64,000 nucleotides of DNA from Streptomyces collinus Tu 365. Lineage in GTDB: Bacteria > Actinomycetota > Actinomycetes > Streptomycetales > Streptomycetaceae. The stretch covers positions 62,001 to 126,000 of the forward strand of contig NC_021985.1 of the NCBI RefSeq assembly GCF_000444875.1, in the 5' to 3' direction. Below the pieces are notes generated by a model. That model made no database searches and had not been told where the DNA came from. It was given only the letters and a program-made list of their open reading frames with translations. A program made the translations under genes and the position numbers. Positions within the stretch are counted from its first letter, which is position 1. Each line of letters starts with the position of its first letter. Shown here piece by piece: positions 35,555-43,363 of the stretch.

Positions 35555-36112
35555 ATGGTCACGATCGGCGAAGGACTCGACAAAGCCGTCCGGGGGGCGT
35601 TCACGCGTCCCGTCCCGAAGAGCGCCGGAGCGCAGATGCGTTACCTGGTCAAGCAGCACCAGCGCAGCACCCGGCGCGTGGCCGAGCTGCTCGGCGTCAG
35701 TCAGCGCACCGTCGAACGGTATGTGAAGAACCAGATCAGGAAGCCCCGGCCGGAGCTCGCCGGCCGCCTCGAGCGTGAGGTGCTCGTGCGCTGGCAGCCG
35801 CAGGTCAGGGCCAAGGCGAAGCAGGCCGCGGCCACCACCGGCGGCATCATGATCGACGTCCGGGCCCGGTTCGGCTACACCGCCGCCCCCGGCAGCACCG
35901 ACGACGCCCGCGTGCGCCACCTCACCCTCGCCCTGCCACCCGGCCATGCCGCCCGTCTCTTCCAGGCCCAGGAAGCCGGTCTCACCGACGACCAGCTCCG
36001 CCAGGTCGCCGCCGAGGCCCTCGGCGAGGTCTACTTCCGCGACAACGGCCGCCGCGCCCACGGCCTCGAAGTCGAACTCACCGACCTGATCGACCTCGAG
36101 TTCGAGCTGTGA
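35555..36112 (+). CDS. tpg: Telomere terminal protein Tpg
   Basis: 185 residues from the ATG at 35555. GAFTRPVPKSAGAQMRYLVK-QHQRSTRRVAELLGVSQRTV-ERYVKNQIRKPRPELAG, then ATTGGIMIDVRARFGYTAAP, and HGLEVELTDLIDLEFEL, match archetypal Streptomyces Tpg proteins (~185 residues). Tpg is covalently attached to the 5' ends of linear Streptomyces replicons and primes end-patching DNA synthesis. It carries a helix-turn-helix (AELLGVSQRTVERYV). It follows tap directly and would be co-transcribed, as in other Streptomyces. Confidence 0.93.
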   Translation: MVTIGEGLDKAVRGAFTRPVPKSAGAQMRYLVKQHQRSTRRVAELLGVSQRTVERYVKNQIRKPRPELAGRLEREVLVRWQPQVRAKAKQAAATTGGIMIDVRARFGYTAAPGSTDDARVRHLTLALPPGHAARLFQAQEAGLTDDQLRQVAAEALGEVYFRDNGRRAHGLEVELTDLIDLEFEL

Positions 36113-36253
36113 CCGGCCCAGGGGCCGGACAGGACGGCGGGAAAGGGCCTTGGAGGGGATGTTCGTGGCTGCAGGGGCGCTGCGGGGAGCCGTGTCATCG
36201 GGTGGGCCGAACGGCGGCCACTGTCCCCTCGGCTGAGGCTCCCGGCCGGTCGG

Positions 36254-36871
36254 CTACGGCAGGGGCGGCAGGCTCGCAACGCCCGGGGCCGGGAGCGTCG
36301 ATCCCAGCGCGGCGGCCTGCCGCGTCGTGATCCGCTGGATCACGGCGATCGCCAGGGCGGCCGCGGCCAGTTCCAGCCCCTCGGCCACCAAAAGCATGGC
36401 GAGCGAAGCCCGCTGCCCCGGCCCGCCGCTCACGGCGGCGACCAGCGCGTGCCCGATCCATGTCGCCCACCAGACGTTCACCAGCACCCGGTCGCGCGGT
36501 TGGGCCGCGCCGGGACCGCTCGCACGGAGGACGTCGAGGACCAGCCCCCGCGGCACCCACATGTTGATCACCGGGACCAGCCAGGAGAACACGGCCCACG
36601 GGGCCGACCCCGCAAGGGGGTTCGGGGACAGCGATCCTGCGACGCGCCGGGAGCGGGTGAACCAGACCAGGAACAGCGCCGCCGCCACGATCATCAGGTT
36701 CACGTACACCTGGGAGACCCGCCCCGACGTGCTCTCGGACGTGTCCAGCGGATGGGCCGCGTGCGCGCGCACGGTCACGGCCCGGGCGACGTCCGCCACG
36801 GCCGCCGCGGCCACGGCGGCCTGGGCGAAGCGGGCGGGCAGCCAGGGGGCCTTGACGGTGGGTCCGGACAC
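36254..36871 (-). CDS. DUF4328 membrane protein
   Basis: 205 residues from the GTG at 36871; the frame is open upstream, but the first helix begins here. Four hydrophobic segments are visible (ARFAQAAVAAAAVADVARAV, VNLMIVAAALFLVWFTRSRR, WAVFSWLVPVINMWVPRGLV, ASLAMLLVAEGLELAAAALA-IAVIQRIT). The block LAGSAPWAVFSWLVPVINMW-VPRGLVLDVLRAS matches DUF4328, a membrane family of unknown function common in Streptomyces. It is convergent with tpg. Confidence 0.85.
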   Translation of the reverse strand: MSGPTVKAPWLPARFAQAAVAAAAVADVARAVTVRAHAAHPLDTSESTSGRVSQVYVNLMIVAAALFLVWFTRSRRVAGSLSPNPLAGSAPWAVFSWLVPVINMWVPRGLVLDVLRASGPGAAQPRDRVLVNVWWATWIGHALVAAVSGGPGQRASLAMLLVAEGLELAAAALAIAVIQRITTRQAAALGSTLPAPGVASLPPLP

Positions 36872-37027
36872 GGGTGGATACCTGCCTGTCGTGGGGGCGC
36901 ACAGGAACGTGGCCAGAGGTGATCGTCGGAGAAGCGGATCATAGGGCAGGTCGGGGCCGGTGCGGCCCGCTCGGTGCGGGCGCACGGCCGGGCCTGGCCC
37001 CCTGTCCTTCCCGCAAGGTCTCCCCCG

Positions 37028-37444
37028 TCACGCTCGGGACAGCGCATTTGCCTCCGCGGGGGCGCTTGCGGCGTCCGTCCCGGCGGGTCGGCCGGTCGGC
37101 CGCAGGGGGCATCCGGTGCCGACGCGCGTGGCCAGTTCGGCTCGCAGGGCGGTCAGTTCGGCGATCCGGGTGTCGACGACGCGGAGTTTCTCCTCGAAGA
37201 GCGTCGACAGTGCTTCCGCGGTGTCCGGCGCCTCGCGCAGCGCCTCGCCGTTGCGCGCGATCTCCGCCAGGGAGAATCCGAGTGCCTGCGCGGTGCGGAC
37301 GTACTGGAGCCAGACCACCGTCTCCGGCGGGAAGTCGCGGTACCCGTTGGGCAGACGCCGGCCGGTGACGAGACCGACCTTCTCGTAGAACCGGATCGTG
37401 TCCCTGGTCATGCCTGCCTGCGCGGCAAGCTCACCGATGCGCAT
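37028..37444 (-). CDS. MerR-family transcriptional regulator
   Basis: 138 residues. N-terminal winged HTH MRIGELAAQAGMTRDTIRFY-EKVGLVTGRRLPNGYRDFP, then a dimerisation coiled coil (LSTLFEEKLRVVDTRIAELT-ALRAEL). The effector region has a single Cys (GTGCPL) followed by a low-complexity tail; it lacks the several Cys of Hg or Cd sensors. It is divergent from the membrane fusion gene at 37537 and very likely controls it through the dyad at 37467-37497. Confidence 0.9.
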   Translation of the reverse strand: MRIGELAAQAGMTRDTIRFYEKVGLVTGRRLPNGYRDFPPETVVWLQYVRTAQALGFSLAEIARNGEALREAPDTAEALSTLFEEKLRVVDTRIAELTALRAELATRVGTGCPLRPTGRPAGTDAASAPAEANALSRA

Positions 37445-37466
37445 GCCCCTCCGTCGGATCTCGGGC

Positions 37467-37497
37467 TTGACCTTGGAGCGTGCTCCACTGTTTAGCG
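37467..37497 (+). promoter_or_regulatory. MerR-type promoter with 19-bp spacer and dyad
   Basis: TTGACC (37467-37472) and TTAGCG (37492-37497) are separated by 19 bases. Between them lies TGGAGC-GT-GCTCCA (37474-37487), a perfect dyad. An over-long spacer holding a dyad is the hallmark of MerR-activated promoters, which the regulator twists into shape. It reads toward the gene at 37537 and lies upstream of the merR start at 37444. Confidence 0.75.
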
Positions 37498-37536
37498 TGA
37501 GGCGCCGTCGTCAAGAGACCAAGCAGGAGCCTCGCC

Positions 37537-38583
37537 GTGAGCCGTCTTCGCCCCCCTTCCCGCCCAACCTACCTCCGCGTCGTCCGCGCGAGCGCCTGGT
37601 ACGACCTGGTCGTCACCGCCGGGTTCGCGACTCCGTGGACCTACGTCCTGGTGCACGACACGCTGTCCTCGTGCGGCACGGCGCTCGGGCTCGGCGCCCT
37701 GCCCGAACTCGACCCGTGGCAGGTCCTGTTCGCCAACCTGATGGGCTCGGTGGTGGTCGTCTGGGCCGTTCTGCGGATCGTCAGACCGCTGCCGCAGCAC
37801 GGACTGTTCGACGGCATCGCCCGGGCCCTGTTCGCGACGTGGCAGGCGTACGCACTCGCCCACGGGGTGTCGCGGCTGCTGTGGCTCTTCCTCGGCGTGG
37901 AGGTCGCGTTCGGCGTCCTCCAGCTCGCGCCGTGGAGCTTGCGAGCGATGAGGCGAGCGATGCGGCAGCCCCGGGACGGACACGCCCAGTCACCGCAGGC
38001 CGGGGCGATCAAGGCTCTCTTCGCCGGCCGATGGGTGAAGTTCCGTACGAAGGAGATGGAGAAGGCGAAGGCCGGCGCCTGGAGCCCGGAAGGTCCTGCG
38101 CCCGCCCCGTCCCTGAACACCAGGACGCAGCGGAAGCTCGTGGCGGCCCTGCGCGACGTCGTCGCCCGTGAGGTGCGCTTCAAGACCGCGGACGGCCCGG
38201 ACGGCACCGAGCACGTCACCGCCACCGCCCCCTTCCGCACGCTGGTCACCAAGCTGTTCGGCGAGATGCGACCGCTGGTGAAGGACCTGCCGCCGGGCAT
38301 GGAACTGCCGACGGCCAAGGACCTGAAGGACGCCCCCGACACCGACGTGAAGGCCGACTTCACGCTCAGGGGCGGCGAGTTGGACAGGGTGCGCGTCGAC
38401 CTCGCCGGGCTGGCCGAGGACACCAAGGTCAAAAAGCTGGGCCTGACCCTGCGGATGGGACACGGCACCCGGCCCACCGTCCCGGCCGGTGCCACCGAAC
38501 TGGACCTGAACGAACTCATGCAGGGCATGGTCCCCGGCCCGGCGGCCGGCGACGCCCTGGACCTCCCCCAGGATCAGCTCTGA
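37537..38583 (+). CDS. Fusion of a small four-helix membrane protein with a lipoprotein-like soluble domain
   Basis: 348 residues. Residues ~1-130 are a complete DoxX-like membrane unit (four hydrophobic helices: VVTAGFATPWTYVLVHDTLS, LFANLMGSVVVVWAVLRIV, ALFATWQAYALAHGVSRLLW, LFLGVEVAFGVLQLAPW). Residues ~150-330 resemble the C-terminal half of Streptomyces LppX-like lipoproteins: GAIKALFAGRWVKFRTKEME, a long helix, VKADFTLRGGELDRVRVDLA, TPVTLRMGHG-type strands. The usual N-terminal half with its lipobox is absent. The gene is divergent from merR and probably induced by it. The hybrid may be a functional fusion or the result of a deletion joining two genes. Confidence 0.75.
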   Translation: MSRLRPPSRPTYLRVVRASAWYDLVVTAGFATPWTYVLVHDTLSSCGTALGLGALPELDPWQVLFANLMGSVVVVWAVLRIVRPLPQHGLFDGIARALFATWQAYALAHGVSRLLWLFLGVEVAFGVLQLAPWSLRAMRRAMRQPRDGHAQSPQAGAIKALFAGRWVKFRTKEMEKAKAGAWSPEGPAPAPSLNTRTQRKLVAALRDVVAREVRFKTADGPDGTEHVTATAPFRTLVTKLFGEMRPLVKDLPPGMELPTAKDLKDAPDTDVKADFTLRGGELDRVRVDLAGLAEDTKVKKLGLTLRMGHGTRPTVPAGATELDLNELMQGMVPGPAAGDALDLPQDQL

Positions 38584-38610
38584 CCGCTTGAGCGGTGCCG
38601 TGCGCGCGAG

Positions 38611-38660
38611 GCGGGCGAGCCCGCGGCGGCGTCCCCGACGCCGACCACGGACTCGCCCGC
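38611..38660. terminator. Bidirectional stem-loop between convergent genes
   Basis: GCGGGCGAG (38611-38619) pairs with CTCGCCCGC (38652-38660), and inside GGCGTC (38628-38633) pairs with GACGCC (38637-38642). It fills the 90-base gap between the ends of the membrane fusion gene (plus) and the MFS gene (minus). Confidence 0.6.
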
Positions 38661-38673
38661 TTCCTGCTCTCCG

Positions 38674-40278
38674 TCATGCCGCCGGCGACTGCATGTCGCC
38701 GGGGTCCGCGGCGGACGACCGGCGGCGGGTCAGGCGCAGGTCGGTCAGGGCGACGGTGACGGCCGAGGCGACCACGACGGCGTTGAGACACAGGGCGAGG
38801 CGCGGGCCGATGCCGGCCAGGGTGCCCGCCAGTGCCGTGCCGGCCGAACCGGCGGCCATCTTCAGCCCGGCCATCGTCACGAACACCTGCGCTCGGGCGT
38901 TGGGCGGGGAGTACACCGAGCGCACGGCCAGGGACGCGGTGAACAGGATGGCGCTCGTCGCTCCCGCCAGGGCGAAGGTCACCAGGGCGAGGACGTAACC
39001 GGGGGCCAGTGCGCACAGGCCGACCGCCACGGCGTTCGCGGCGATCAGCCGCAGCACCCAGCGCTCCGGTTCCCCGGTGAGGGGGAACGCGCCGGTCAGC
39101 AGCGCTCCGCAGAGGTTGCCGACGCCGTAGGCGGCGCCGAGGGCGGCGCCCGCGCCCGCCGAACCCTGGAGGTTGCGGCCGAGGACCACCGCGATCACCA
39201 TCACGCCGCCGGTGCTGACCGACGTGATCATCGTGGCGATCATGACGCGGCGCAGCGGCCCCTTCCGGACGATCACGGTGAGGGCGTCCCGTACGGGCAT
39301 CGAGCGCTGCCTCGCGGCGGCGGTGCGGCGTTCCTTCGGCAGCGCGAGCATCAGCAGGCCGGCCAGCACGCCGGCCGCGCCCAGCACGACGACCGCGGTC
39401 AGGGCCCCGGTCAGGGCGGTGATCGCGGCGACCGCGGCCGGACCGAGGATGTTGCTGCTTCCGTAGGTCGCCGAGTCCCACCCCTCGGCCCGGCGCTGGG
39501 CGCGGGTGTCCTCGCCGACGATCAGCGCGAGCCGGCTGCTGAGGCCCCCTGTCATCAGCGGATCGCACAGACCGCCGACGATGACGAGGAGACCCACGAG
39601 GACGACGGGCAGACGGCCCAGCGTCAGACCGGTCGCGGCGAGCATCAGCCCGAAGACGGTGAACGCGGCCGCCAGCCGGAACCTGGGGTCGCGGGCCTCC
39701 TCCAGCCAGCGCGCCATCCACGGCCCGGCGACGTTGGGCAGTGTGAGCAGGGCCGCCAGGACGCCGCCGAGCGCGGCCCCGCCGTGCCCCGGCCGGGCCA
39801 GCGTCAGCGCGACGAGCGCGACGGGAGCGCCACCGCTCGCCGAGCGTATGAGCGTCGCCGAGGTGAGGTACACCGCGAGCGAGAGCCCTCGCCGCTGCCG
39901 TGACTGCGCCTGCGCGTCCTGCGGTTGCGGCGCCGGGTCGTCGGCCCGGGCGGGTGCCCGCGGGGTGCCGGCCGGCTGCTGGTCCTTCGGCGCGTCGGCC
40001 ACGTCCGGCGTGCGCAGGGGGGCGCGGGTCGTGTCGCCGTCGGCGTACTCGCGGCGCTCGCCTCCGGCGTGCGCGGATGCGGCGGACGTCGTGTCGTCCT
40101 CGGCGCGCTCGCGGCGCTCGCCTCCGGCGTGCGCGGATGCGGCGGACGTCGCGTCGCCCTCGGCGTGCTTACGGCGGTCGGGCGTGTCGTCTTCGTTCGG
40201 GGGGGTCCGGCCGTGGTGTTCGGACGCGCGGTCGCTGTTCGTGCCCGCGGGGGTCCGCCGGCCGCCGTCGGGCCTCAC
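38674..40278 (-). CDS. MFS transporter with long repetitive N-terminus
   Basis: 534 residues from the GTG at 40278, in a GTGA overlap with the ATP-grasp gene. Residues ~1-135 are disordered and contain 20-residue repeats (SAASAHAGGERRERAEDDTT, SAASAHAGGERREYADGDTT). From ~136 about twelve membrane segments follow (LAVYLTSATLIRSASGGAPV, VLAALLTLPNVAGPWMARWL, VGLLVIVGGLCDPLMTGGLS, LALVTFALAGATSAILFTAS). It is a major-facilitator exporter, most likely for the product of the adjoining cluster or for self-protection. The divergent TE gene and the long operon lie on the other side of the ATP-grasp gene. Confidence 0.85.
   Translation of the reverse strand: MRPDGGRRTPAGTNSDRASEHHGRTPPNEDDTPDRRKHAEGDATSAASAHAGGERRERAEDDTTSAASAHAGGERREYADGDTTRAPLRTPDVADAPKDQQPAGTPRAPARADDPAPQPQDAQAQSRQRRGLSLAVYLTSATLIRSASGGAPVALVALTLARPGHGGAALGGVLAALLTLPNVAGPWMARWLEEARDPRFRLAAAFTVFGLMLAATGLTLGRLPVVLVGLLVIVGGLCDPLMTGGLSSRLALIVGEDTRAQRRAEGWDSATYGSSNILGPAAVAAITALTGALTAVVVLGAAGVLAGLLMLALPKERRTAAARQRSMPVRDALTVIVRKGPLRRVMIATMITSVSTGGVMVIAVVLGRNLQGSAGAGAALGAAYGVGNLCGALLTGAFPLTGEPERWVLRLIAANAVAVGLCALAPGYVLALVTFALAGATSAILFTASLAVRSVYSPPNARAQVFVTMAGLKMAAGSAGTALAGTLAGIGPRLALCLNAVVVASAVTVALTDLRLTRRRSSAADPGDMQSPAA
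40031..40180. repeat. 60-base in-frame repeats in the MFS gene
   Basis: Positions 40031-40090 and 40091-40150 are near-identical 60-mers (the block GCGGCGCTCGCCTCCGGCGT is exact in both), and a third partial copy runs to ~40180. They encode the 20-residue Ser/Ala/Glu/Arg repeats of the transporter's N-terminus. Confidence 0.85.
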
Positions 40279-41579
40279 GCGACCGGGGCCGGGGTGCGGG
40301 TCCGCTCGGCCAGCAGCGGGAAACCGAAGAGGGTTTCCATGTCGGCCTTGACCGCCGTGCACGTCGCCTCGGCCTCGGCGGGTGTGGGGGCGAGGGCGCG
40401 CAGCATGCCGAACGAGTCGAAGTTGGTGCGCATGGGCGGTACCTCGTCGCCGGCGCGCACCCGGGCGTAGCCGGAGTGGAGGCGGGCGAGGAAGGGGGTG
40501 AACCAGGTGTCGGGGAGCTGGGCGGGCACGGTGGACTTCCTCGGTGCGGCGAGGAAGGAGTGCGAGGCCGAGCCCTTCAGGGGCAGGGGGCCGTCGGGCA
40601 GGGGGGCGCCGAGGAACAGGTCGACCAGGAGGGCGAAGACGTCCACGCCGGCGACGCTGCTGATGGTGTCGGGCAGGGAGCCGCCCGTCAGCCGGGGGTT
40701 GACCTCGATGAGCCGGAAGCCGGACGGGGTGTGCATCACCTCGACGTGGAAGATGCCGAGGTCGAGTCCGAGTGCGCGGCACACCTGGACGGCGTAGCGG
40801 CCGAGTGCGGCCTCGTCGGTGGCCGGCAGTCCGGAGGGGACGGTGCATCCCAGTTCCAGCACCGGGTTCTCCCGGCTCACCTTGCGGCTCGCGCACACGA
40901 GGGGGACCATGCGTCCGGCGGAGGCGGCGACCTCCACGGAGTACAGGTCCCCCGCGACCAGTTCCTCGACCAGATACCGCTCGTCGAGCTGGTGGGCCAT
41001 GCCTTCGGTGAGTCCGTCGCGGTCGGCCGCCGCGGCGGCGAAGTGGGCCCGCACGGCTAAGGGGTCGCGGGCGATGGAGGTCACGGCCTTCCCGATGCCG
41101 AGGACCGGTTTCACGATCACCGGGTAGCCGATCGCCGCGGCGGCCTCCAGTGCTTCGGCGGCGTCGGTGACGACCCGGAAGCCGACGCTGGGCACCCCGC
41201 GTGCGTGCAGGATGCGGCGGCACTCGCCCTTGTCCCGGGCCGCGAGGGTGCCGGCCGGTGAGGTGCCGCGGGCGCCGATGCGGGCGGCGAGGTCGGCGGC
41301 GGCCTGTGCGCCGTAGCTCAGGGTGGAGAGCACCGCGTCGACGTCGGCGGGGTCCGCGCCGGAGGCGAGCAGTGCCGCGTACACCGTGTCGCCGTCCAGC
41401 GGGTCGGTGAACGCCGCGGTGTGGTCGGCGAGTTGGATGGCCTGTCCGCGCTGGGCCGGGGTGGCGGTGAAGTCGTAGAGGGGGCAGTGCAGGTAGGTCA
41501 CGGTGTGACCGCATCGCTTCGCGTGGGCGAGTGCCTGGACGCCCAGACCTGTGGTCTCCACGAAGAGGAGGTGAGACAT
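40275..41579 (-). CDS. ATP-grasp ligase
   Basis: 434 residues from the ATG at 41579, GAAAGGG upstream. ATP-grasp landmarks: YPVIVKPVLGIGKAV (ATP-binding Lys), YLVEELVAGDLYSVEVAA, and the metal-binding FRLIEVNPRLTGGSLPDTIS. The N-terminal part (LLFVETTGLGVQALAHAKRC) is the pre-ATP-grasp fold of carnosine-synthase/L-amino-acid-ligase types. Such enzymes activate a carboxylate as acyl phosphate and join it to an amine; BtrJ of butirosin synthesis joins Glu to a carrier-protein-bound substrate. It is co-transcribed with the MFS exporter and divergent from the main operon. Confidence 0.88.
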   Translation of the reverse strand: MSHLLFVETTGLGVQALAHAKRCGHTVTYLHCPLYDFTATPAQRGQAIQLADHTAAFTDPLDGDTVYAALLASGADPADVDAVLSTLSYGAQAAADLAARIGARGTSPAGTLAARDKGECRRILHARGVPSVGFRVVTDAAEALEAAAAIGYPVIVKPVLGIGKAVTSIARDPLAVRAHFAAAAADRDGLTEGMAHQLDERYLVEELVAGDLYSVEVAASAGRMVPLVCASRKVSRENPVLELGCTVPSGLPATDEAALGRYAVQVCRALGLDLGIFHVEVMHTPSGFRLIEVNPRLTGGSLPDTISSVAGVDVFALLVDLFLGAPLPDGPLPLKGSASHSFLAAPRKSTVPAQLPDTWFTPFLARLHSGYARVRAGDEVPPMRTNFDSFGMLRALAPTPAEAEATCTAVKADMETLFGFPLLAERTRTPAPVA

Positions 41580-42003
41580 TGCGGCCCTTTCTCGTCGCGC
41601 GCGGCGGCGGGAAATCGATGGCGAACGGACGCGGGATGGCGTCGGCCATGAGAGGTGTTCCCCCGGAGCGGGATTCATGTGCGGCCGGTCGGGGCATGGT
41701 GGGGGTCCGCCGGCTGCCGTGTGCGGGCCCGGTCGGGGGCCGGTGCGCGTGACGTGGGCCGATGCGTGAACGCGCGGGGGAATTGGGGGGCGCACACTCC
41801 TCCGTGAGTGTGACCTGAGTCACACTTGCCTGGGTGATGTGTGATTCACGTGGTGCTGGTGACCCCGGGGGCAGTGAAAGTCCGGGGCTGTTCACAGGGC
41901 GCACGCGACACACCGCCCGAAGGCCCCATGGCGTTTCGGCGCTCCACGCACCATCGGGTCGAGGCCGGCCGGCCTCGACCGCAGGTTCGAGCGGGGGACC
42001 CCT
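41580..42003. promoter_or_regulatory. Divergent control region of the biosynthetic cluster
   Basis: 424 bases between the two arms of the cluster. AGTGTGAC (41807-41814) and GTCACACT (41819-41826) form a perfect dyad with 4-base spacer, and CACACTC (41793-41799) with GAGTGTG (41806-41812) forms an overlapping one. A further GTGTGATTCAC lies at 41839-41849. No regulator gene is present in the cluster, so the binding protein would be encoded elsewhere. Confidence 0.6.
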
Positions 42004-42795
42004 GTGAGCCACAGCGCGCAAACCGAGACGACGGCCGGCTTAGCCAGGCCGCTGCTGTTACCGCTGGGAAGGCGGGCCGGCGACATCCGTACCGTCGTCT
42101 TCCACCCCCTGGGTGGCGGCCTCCTTCCCTATCTGGGGCTCGTCGCCCACCTCTCCCGCCATGGCCCCGTGTACGGCATCCGGGCGCTCGGCCTGGAGGA
42201 GGGCGAGGAACCGGACGCCCATATACCGGCCATGGCCGACCGTTACGCCGAGGCGGTGGCCGCGCTTGCCACCCCTGCCGACCTGTTCGTCGGCTGGTCC
42301 CTCGGCGGGCTGCTCGCCTTCGAGACGGCGCAGCGGCTGACCGGCGGGCACGCGCCCGACCTGGTGCTCGTCGACAGCAGTCCGGCACCCGTCGGCGACG
42401 GGCCCGAGGTCTACGACGCCGTGCGCCGCCAGGTGCTGAGCGAGGCCGCGGACCACATGGACGCGGGCGCTCTCGCCCGCACGGAGCGCACTGTCGACGC
42501 CCACCTCAAGGCCCGCACCCGCCACCGCGCGGACGGCCGGCATCCCGGCCGCACCCTGCTGATCACCTGTACCGGCAGTGACGATCCGCGGCAGGCCGCG
42601 CGCTGGTCGCCGCATCTCGCGGACGTCTGCGTCCGCTCCCTGGACACCGACCACTTCGGCGTCCTGCGCGCCCCGCACCTGAAGCAACTCCGTCTGCACA
42701 TCCAGGAGTTCATCGCCGCTCGCGGCAACGGCGGTGCCCGGCGCACCGCGCCCGGCACGCAAGGGTGCAGAGCCGTGCCGGCTCCCCTGCGCTGA
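42004..42795 (+). CDS. Stand-alone thioesterase (alpha/beta-hydrolase)
   Basis: 263 residues, GTG start at 42004 with a GGGGG ribosome site. IRTVVFHPLGGGLLPYLGLV and GPVYGIRALGLEEGEEPDAH are typical of NRPS/PKS thioesterases. The nucleophile is Ser in FVGWSLGGLLAFETAQ (~99), Asp likely in LVLVDSSPAP (~124), His in SLDTDHFGVLRAPH near the end. It would release or proofread thioester intermediates from the discrete carrier proteins. First gene of the plus-strand arm; a 286-base gap separates it from the carrier protein gene. Confidence 0.88.
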   Translation: MSHSAQTETTAGLARPLLLPLGRRAGDIRTVVFHPLGGGLLPYLGLVAHLSRHGPVYGIRALGLEEGEEPDAHIPAMADRYAEAVAALATPADLFVGWSLGGLLAFETAQRLTGGHAPDLVLVDSSPAPVGDGPEVYDAVRRQVLSEAADHMDAGALARTERTVDAHLKARTRHRADGRHPGRTLLITCTGSDDPRQAARWSPHLADVCVRSLDTDHFGVLRAPHLKQLRLHIQEFIAARGNGGARRTAPGTQGCRAVPAPLR

Positions 42796-42814
42796 CCGCT
42801 CCCCTGCGCTGACC
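42781..42814. repeat. 17-base tandem duplication at the thioesterase stop
   Basis: GCTCCCCTGCGCTGACC occurs twice in tandem (42781-42797, 42798-42814). The first copy contains the TGA stop of the thioesterase gene. Confidence 0.8.
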
Positions 42815-42887
42815 GGCGCCGCTTTCCGACTGGCGTACCAAGCGACGCCCCTGTGCGCCCGGCCTCGCCGGCCGGCAGCCACCCGCG

Positions 42888-42923
42888 TCCCCTCCCCCCT
42901 CCCCCCTTTTTTCTTTTCCTCCC
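42888..42923 (+). other. 36-base pure pyrimidine tract
   Basis: Every base from 42888 to 42923 is C or T, with a C-rich start and a T-rich centre (CCCCTTTTTTCTTTTCC). In this GC-rich genome a T-run is rare. It lies between the thioesterase and the carrier-protein operon and could affect transcription (pausing, rho-type site) or form a triplex. Confidence 0.7.
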
Positions 42924-43081
42924 GTTACGGCGGTGTGCGTCACCGCCCTGCGCCCGGGACGGCGCACACCACTGTCCGTGGCGACGGCGCACACCGCTGC
43001 CCGCCGGCGGTCGTGCCCGGGTTCCGTTCACCTGCTCAGCACCCGTATCCGTATCCGTGTCCCGCTCCGCAAAGGAATGGC

Positions 43082-43363
43082 ATGCAGCACGCACACCCCG
43101 CATCGCCCCACCTCACCGGCGTCGTGAAGAAGATCCTCGCGGCGGCCTCCGAACCCCCCGTCGACCCGGGCGGCCTGACGGACGACGAACCGCTCAACGG
43201 CGAACGTCTCCACATCAACTCCCTCACCCTCATCGGCCTCCTGGTCCAGGTCGAGGAGGAGACCGGCGTCGTCCTGTCCGACGAGCTGTTCGTGGGCCGG
43301 TCCTTCGCCACCGTCGCCGACGTCACCGCGATCGTCGAGCAGAGCAGCGAGGCCGCCGCATGA
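43082..43363 (+). CDS. Acyl/peptidyl carrier protein (ACP1)
   Basis: 93 residues from the ATG at 43082 (AAAGGA upstream; a nearer ATG at 43077 is out of frame). LTGVVKKILAAASEPPVDP, then HINSLTLIGLLVQVEEETGV-VLSDELF is the carrier fold, with Ser47 in I-N-S-L as the likely phosphopantetheine site (usual D-S-L). It opens a run of thirteen genes with overlapping or nearly touching ends. It would carry the amino acid or acyl group worked on by the downstream enzymes. Confidence 0.88.
   Translation: MQHAHPASPHLTGVVKKILAAASEPPVDPGGLTDDEPLNGERLHINSLTLIGLLVQVEEETGVVLSDELFVGRSFATVADVTAIVEQSSEAAA

Noticed and set aside
33658..35604. Minus-strand open frame opposite tap
   Set aside because: Shadow of tap; no start signal and no domain.
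40279..42021. Open minus-strand frame extending the MFS gene to more than 1,100 codons
   Set aside because: The part above 40278 is antiparallel-type shadow of the ATP-grasp gene in another frame, with Arg/Pro-rich nonsense and no ribosome site. The GTGA overlap at 40278 gives the natural start.
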